Shown: in pieces, positions 59,814 to 64,000 of the stretch
Numbering within the stretch: position 1 is the stretch's first letter
How the letters are laid out: every line of letters begins with the position of its first letter
DNA from: Clostridiales bacterium
GTDB taxonomy: Bacteria > Bacillota > Clostridia > Christensenellales > CAG-138
Assembly (NCBI GenBank): GCA_918244965.1
Contig: CAKJYC010000006.1
Coordinates: forward strand, 1-64,000
DNA: 64,000 nt
Reading direction: 5' to 3'
Notes under the pieces: generated by a model
Told to the model about the DNA's origin: nothing
The model's input: only the letters and a program-made list of their open reading frames with translations
The model's database searches: none
Position numbers and translations under genes: made by a program

Positions 59814-62800
59814 ATGTTTGCAGAAGAAACATTTGTAAAAGATTTTATATGGGGTATGAGCGTTCTTTCTGCATATTTTTCTTATAATAACAAGGAAAAT
59901 CTTCAGGACGTTAATATATTCGCTGAGTCTTTTGTTCGTGATTTGATGAACATTCTATTCGATAAAAAACTATGCCGTGCAGTTGATCCTCGCAACGCAG
60001 GATATGATTTGATTGATATTGAATCAAAAATTGTTGTTCAAGTAACAAGTAATTGTAGACCTGAAAAAATCAACGAGACGTTAGGCCGCCTTGACAGATC
60101 CGTTGACAAACGAGCTCGGCTTCTTGATGAAAAACTGAAAAAAATAAATGAAGTTAATAAAGAACTGAAAGAACTAGAAGATAAACAGAAAAACATTCGT
60201 ATGAGGGGGGAAGTCTGGAAGGATTCAGTTGACAGATCACAAAATGAGGCGAATGCCAAGAGGGAAACCATTGTAAGAATACAAGAAGAGATCGAGAATT
60301 TAGCTCCAGATATTAGAGGCTTCACAGTTCTTTTTCTCTTTTTAAAAAAAGATGCAGATCCTGTAAAAAATGATAAGGGTCGCGGTTATAATAATTCACG
60401 TTACATTAATTTTTCGCAGTCAAATAGTATCTATTATATTGATGATTTGGTTAGACTTGTCAGCAATCTGTCCTTAAATGAGGATTGTACGAAGATTGAT
60501 TCATTAATCAAATTTATGAATAAGCAAAAGACTATCTTTTGCCATCATAATAGATTATTCGAAGATAAAGTGGGTACAGTTATACGAGAATATGCAAATC
60601 ATTTCGTTGCGCCACTGTTTCTGCATCAGTATGAAAAGAACACGGAAGTGACATTACAAAACACCTATATTGAGCCTAAGTTTAATATTGTTAAAGGATC
60701 TAAACCGGATTCTGACTCTATCGTTTCGCTGTTGGATAACTTTGTTTATGACAATAGAAAAGTAAGGTTGCTCTTTATCGACGGAGATGCAGCTATAGGA
60801 AAAACATCATTAATGTCTTGGCTCTGTTATCACTATCAACAAGAAGATGCTGCTGGTAAATCTGTCTTTTTAAACAGAAGATTGGTAATCATCAGATTAC
60901 GGGATATAACAATTAAAGGAGTAGACTCATTAGAAAACTGTAAATGCATTTTTGATTATCTTAATATTGAACCGGAGGAGTTTGAAGCTCGATATTCTTC
61001 CAGTATTATTGTGTTAGAAGGTGCTGATGAGTTGAGTTCATTTGGTTTTGATGATGGAATAACCATAGAACAATTCATTTCTGCTGCAGAAAAAGTTTTT
61101 TCAAATCACAAACTTGTTATAACCAGCAGACCGCATTTCATAAATACCGAGCGCTTCTGTTCTGCTTCTTCTCCGTTCGAATTTGAGCATGTTTGCATCA
61201 GTCATTTTTCATCTAAAGATCGTGAGGAGTGGATAAGAAGGTATAAGCGTCATGGAGGTGCAATAACACAAAGCACTGAAGAATACATAAAGAGCATTAC
61301 TGATAATGATGCTGATGGAGTTGCAGATACGCCATTGGCATTGTATTTGTTATCTGCTTGTAAAGTAAGTGAAAAATTAAAAGACAACAAATGGTCCTTA
61401 TACTACGAAATCTTTCATAACGCAATCAAAAATACTACATATAATAATACGTTCCAGGGGGGTGAACATACTGCTTTTAGAAACCAAGATGTTGCCGAAA
61501 AAGTCTACGAGACTGTTGGCGCTATAGCTTTTTCTATGTATAAGCACTCGTATAAAGAGCAATACTTTGTAGATTCAAAGGAACTTAACTCTATTGCAAA
61601 TGAAATCAGCACAGAGAAGATCAGTGCTGAGATTTTAAAAAAGACCTGTGTGTTGTATGCATATTGGAAGGAAAGTGAATCTAGGGGCATTCTTGAGTTT
61701 TACCACAACAATATTAGAGACTATTTTTTGTGTGAGTACATTTACAAGGTTTTTTCAGCAATAGATTTTTCTGATGATAAAGATAACATTGCTGAACAAC
61801 TTATTACAACCGGATGTAAGGTGTTTCAACACGAGGTGTTTGCCAAAAAAACGTGGGCACAGACTTTTATGTTTTTTTATTATCGGATAAAAGCAGAAAA
61901 AGAAAACCCTCATAGTGGAAGTTTAGCCGAAATAAAAGTTGCAGATTATTTTCCGCACATCATTTTTAAACTATTCCAAGGGAATCAATTGTGGCGGTAT
62001 GAGTATTCTACTACTTCCTATAATACAATAAAGGCAACTGCACTTAATTTTGCTTTATTTATTAAGGTATGGGCGATTGCCCTTTCATCGGATGACAAGG
62101 TGATATCTTTTACTGATTCTGACCACGGATCTTTTTGGCGTGAAAAGGGCGTATTCACCGACTGGGTTGATTTGTATACAGATTCGATAGAGATAGCGAA
62201 CAATATTCACGTTTCATTAGGAAGCAACACAAGTTTCAGCAAAATGCAATTTAACAATTTATCTATGGATACAGCATGCTTTGAGAGAGTTAACATGGAT
62301 AATTCCGCCTTTTTTAATGTGGATTTGAGTCACGCATCTTTTGGGTATTCTAAATTGAAAAAAGTTGATTTTTCACAGTCCTCGCTATGTGGTAGTCGTG
62401 ATAATCCAAAATCTGCACATTTTTGTCATGCAGAGTTAGTCGACGTATCATTTATAAAGGCAAAACTGAGCGGTGTTGACTTTTCAGAAGCAACTCTGGA
62501 GAGTGTCGATTTTTCAGGAGCAGACATCAAAAATACATCTTTTATTCATGCGTCAATAAGTAATGTGACTTGGCCGAATAGTAAAAATGCGCTTAGTTCA
62601 ACAGAGTTTAAACATACAAAGGTGTCTAAAACAAAAATAAAAAAGATGGATTTAACTCAAACACAGTTAAACGAAGCAGAGTTTACTAATTGCATTTTTG
62701 AGGATGTTCTTTTTCCAGATTTAGTATGTGTCACGTTTAAAAATTGCAATTTGAAAAATTGTAGTTTCAAAGACACAACTAATTGTTGCTTCAAGGGCTC

Positions 62801-63041
62801 AACACTAACGGGTGATTTGAATTGGAGCTCCCACACATTAAAAAATGTAGAGTTCACAAATTCAAGTATTGAAAGTATTGTATTTAAGTTTTCTCGCTTG
62901 GAACAGGTCGTTTTTAATAGATGTTCAGTAAACGAAATACAACTCTATAATGCAAACCTATGCGCTAATTCATTCATGAGTATTAGAGCAACAAGAGCAA
63001 AACTCATGCAACCAAATACGGTACACATAAGTGAAGTGTGA
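59814..63041 (+). CDS. Avs-like SMEK-NACHT NTPase with pentapeptide repeats
   Basis: 1075 aa from ATG 59814 (GGAGGTG upstream); the frame extends to 59661 but those codons look non-coding. Residues 1-90 are a SMEK domain (VNIFAESFVRDLMNILFDKKL, YDLIDIESKIVVQVTS). A coiled coil follows at about 90-165. A NACHT-type STAND ATPase has Walker A DGDAAIGKTSLM (about 322), Walker B IIVLEGADEL (about 397) and ITSRPHF (about 433). Helical repeats follow, and from about 810 to the end there are pentapeptide repeats (FFNVDLSHASFGYSKLKKVD) forming a four-sided helix, likely the target-recognition surface. It fits the bNACHT/Avs antiviral NLR-like class and stands alone, so the effector must be internal. 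Confidence 0.9.
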   Translation: MFAEETFVKDFIWGMSVLSAYFSYNNKENLQDVNIFAESFVRDLMNILFDKKLCRAVDPRNAGYDLIDIESKIVVQVTSNCRPEKINETLGRLDRSVDKRARLLDEKLKKINEVNKELKELEDKQKNIRMRGEVWKDSVDRSQNEANAKRETIVRIQEEIENLAPDIRGFTVLFLFLKKDADPVKNDKGRGYNNSRYINFSQSNSIYYIDDLVRLVSNLSLNEDCTKIDSLIKFMNKQKTIFCHHNRLFEDKVGTVIREYANHFVAPLFLHQYEKNTEVTLQNTYIEPKFNIVKGSKPDSDSIVSLLDNFVYDNRKVRLLFIDGDAAIGKTSLMSWLCYHYQQEDAAGKSVFLNRRLVIIRLRDITIKGVDSLENCKCIFDYLNIEPEEFEARYSSSIIVLEGADELSSFGFDDGITIEQFISAAEKVFSNHKLVITSRPHFINTERFCSASSPFEFEHVCISHFSSKDREEWIRRYKRHGGAITQSTEEYIKSITDNDADGVADTPLALYLLSACKVSEKLKDNKWSLYYEIFHNAIKNTTYNNTFQGGEHTAFRNQDVAEKVYETVGAIAFSMYKHSYKEQYFVDSKELNSIANEISTEKISAEILKKTCVLYAYWKESESRGILEFYHNNIRDYFLCEYIYKVFSAIDFSDDKDNIAEQLITTGCKVFQHEVFAKKTWAQTFMFFYYRIKAEKENPHSGSLAEIKVADYFPHIIFKLFQGNQLWRYEYSTTSYNTIKATALNFALFIKVWAIALSSDDKVISFTDSDHGSFWREKGVFTDWVDLYTDSIEIANNIHVSLGSNTSFSKMQFNNLSMDTACFERVNMDNSAFFNVDLSHASFGYSKLKKVDFSQSSLCGSRDNPKSAHFCHAELVDVSFIKAKLSGVDFSEATLESVDFSGADIKNTSFIHASISNVTWPNSKNALSSTEFKHTKVSKTKIKKMDLTQTQLNEAEFTNCIFEDVLFPDLVCVTFKNCNLKNCSFKDTTNCCFKGSTLTGDLNWSSHTLKNVEFTNSSIESIVFKFSRLEQVVFNRCSVNEIQLYNANLCANSFMSIRATRAKLMQPNTVHISEV

Positions 63042-63254
63042 TATTGGGTAAAGGCAATGTAATTATGATAATAATGTTGATAAAAACAATTTGTCAAATC
63101 AATAATAGCGAATAGGAACTTTCAGTGCATTGATGGTTAAAGGGCTTATGATCCTTTAGATGACCTGAAAACAGATTTGGTCAATGGCAGATATGGGCTT
63201 CATCCGAAATACTAATACAATAATAGGCAGAAATGAAGCAATTTAGCGCAAAAT
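63042..63254. other. Non-coding spacer after the NACHT gene
   Basis: About 210 bp, AT-rich, with no gene recognised. The island's AT-rich composition ends near 63290. Confidence 0.45.
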
Positions 63255-63283
63255 TCACCCCCAAGCGATATGCTTGAGGGTGA
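63255..63283 (-). terminator. Terminator of the sortase gene
   Basis: TCACCCCCAAGC/GCTTGAGGGTGA stem (one mismatch, 5-nt loop), with AATTTT on the minus-strand exit side, 13 bp after the sortase stop. Confidence 0.65.
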
Positions 63284-63295
63284 TTCTTAATTTGA

Positions 63296-64000
63296 TTATT
63301 GCAGAACACCGGTGACAACGAACTTCTTCGGTGCGTGACCGGTGTAGTAGAAGGGATAGCAGGTTGTAAGCATCAGATGCCTTCCTTCAATGGTAGGGAT
63401 ACGGAGATCCTCGTTGCTTTCGAGAATCTCTATTGATTCGATCACATAGGTATATAAGGTTCCATTCGGCATTGTGACCGTGATAGTATCTCCATAAGTC
63501 ACATCCTTCAGGATCTGCAGATGGTTCCGATTGCGGTGCCCATATACTACACAGACGCCGTCTTCACCGGGCGAAGCAGACGTGTTCAGCCATCCGGGGT
63601 TCTTTTCGAGCGTTGCCTCATCAACGGACGGGGCTATCGTTATGTTCTTTCCGTGAATCGTCAGAACAAAAGCTGCACCGTGTGGGACAGAAACTTGCGG
63701 TACAGAGGTTGGTGTTGACGATGAATGCGGTGCAGGGGATTCAGTTACAGGTTCGTCGATCACAGGGAATTCGGGCCAATCCCCGGATTCGGGAGTTGCA
63801 GATGGTTCAGGCGCAACTATACTGCTCGGCGTCGGGATTACAATCTCAATGATTTCAGTTTCGATCGTCGGTTCCGGTGTTGCGGTTGGCGCTGCGGTTT
63901 CGATTGCCTGTTCTGCAAGCAGCGAGATCTTGTCACCGAGCAGGAACGGCAATATCAGAATTGCGATTGCAAGGATCGCAAGGATAATGATGGGTTTCTT
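63296..64000 (-). CDS. Class D-type sortase, 5' end beyond the window
   Basis: At least 235 codons. The frame stays open to position 64000 and encodes a hydrophobic anchor (IIILAILAIAILILPFLLG), so the start lies outside. A long Pro/Thr/Glu stalk (APTATPEPTIETE, SPAPHSSSTPTSVP) precedes the sortase beta-barrel with catalytic His in VVYGHRNRNHLQIL, Cys in LMLTTCYPF and Arg/Lys near KKFVV. Class D enzymes attach LPxTG-type proteins to the wall or pili. The usual terminal Arg is replaced by Lys-Lys here (GHAPKKF), which is worth noting. Confidence 0.88.
   Translation of the reverse strand, partial: KKPIIILAILAIAILILPFLLGDKISLLAEQAIETAAPTATPEPTIETEIIEIVIPTPSSIVAPEPSATPESGDWPEFPVIDEPVTESPAPHSSSTPTSVPQVSVPHGAAFVLTIHGKNITIAPSVDEATLEKNPGWLNTSASPGEDGVCVVYGHRNRNHLQILKDVTYGDTITVTMPNGTLYTYVIESIEILESNEDLRIPTIEGRHLMLTTCYPFYYTGHAPKKFVVTGVLQ

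Overview
The window looks like a chromosome segment of an anaerobic Clostridia-type Bacillota, possibly a gut lineage of the Christensenellales/Oscillospirales kind. Support: AGGAGG-type ribosome sites, sigma-A-like promoters, the ECF sigma/DUF4367 anti-sigma pairs, DUF6034 lipoproteins, a class D sortase, an OpuC-type transporter, and short intergenic repeats with an AAGGGGACGGTTCT core. The species cannot be named from the sequence. Base composition is mosaic: GC-rich chromosomal blocks (about 1-20.8 kb and 50-53.8 kb) and clearly AT-rich imported blocks (about 20.8-27.9, 30.4-44.8 and 57.7-63 kb).

Left block (1-20.8 kb). A tyrosine recombinase with a damaged N-terminus lies between two broken genes, a lipoprotein and a ferredoxin-nitroreductase. 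A tightly coupled minus-strand operon (6611 to 1425) follows: unknown protein, ferredoxin-nitroreductase, flavin/ferredoxin protein, and permease, binding protein, ATPase and permease of an OpuC-like importer. A divergent HxlR-family regulator sits at its head. Next come a MetRS tail fragment, two beta-helix lipoproteins, an acyl-CoA ligase paired with an E2-like acyltransferase, a phosphoesterase, a decayed dockerin/FN3 gene, pyruvate kinase, a frameshifted gene ending in REP-like repeats, and a two-gene operon (lipoprotein tyrosine phosphatase, zincin).

Defence island (20.8-44.8 kb). It begins at the 3' half of a minus-strand tRNA-Arg(CCU) gene, next to three tandem direct repeats that resemble integrase arm sites. 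In order it holds: an unrecognised three-gene set (kinase-like/P-loop NTPase, DUF2971 protein, ComEC-type metallo-beta-lactamase); a sigma/anti-sigma/secreted-protein module; an AlbA/Schlafen-type regulator with a clear operator; a type II CBASS operon (CD-NTase, Cap2, Cap3, membrane effector); an FRG-domain protein; a Gabija-like OLD nuclease/UvrD helicase pair; an unknown 326-aa protein; and a zinc-protease/small-protein pair.

Integrase module (44.8-47.9 kb). Integrase, excisionase, sigma-like and regulatory genes resemble the int end of a Tn916-type element. No conjugation genes are present.

Right block (47.8-64 kb). Two copies of one module (structured leader RNA, small secreted protein, DUF6034 lipoprotein) flank an ABC-2 type exporter operon. 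That operon lies downstream of an ECF sigma/anti-sigma pair and a secreted protein whose ribosome site is buried in a perfect hairpin. Further right are a Kiwa system (KwaA, KwaB), an Avs-like SMEK-NACHT-pentapeptide-repeat NTPase, and a class D sortase cut by the window end.
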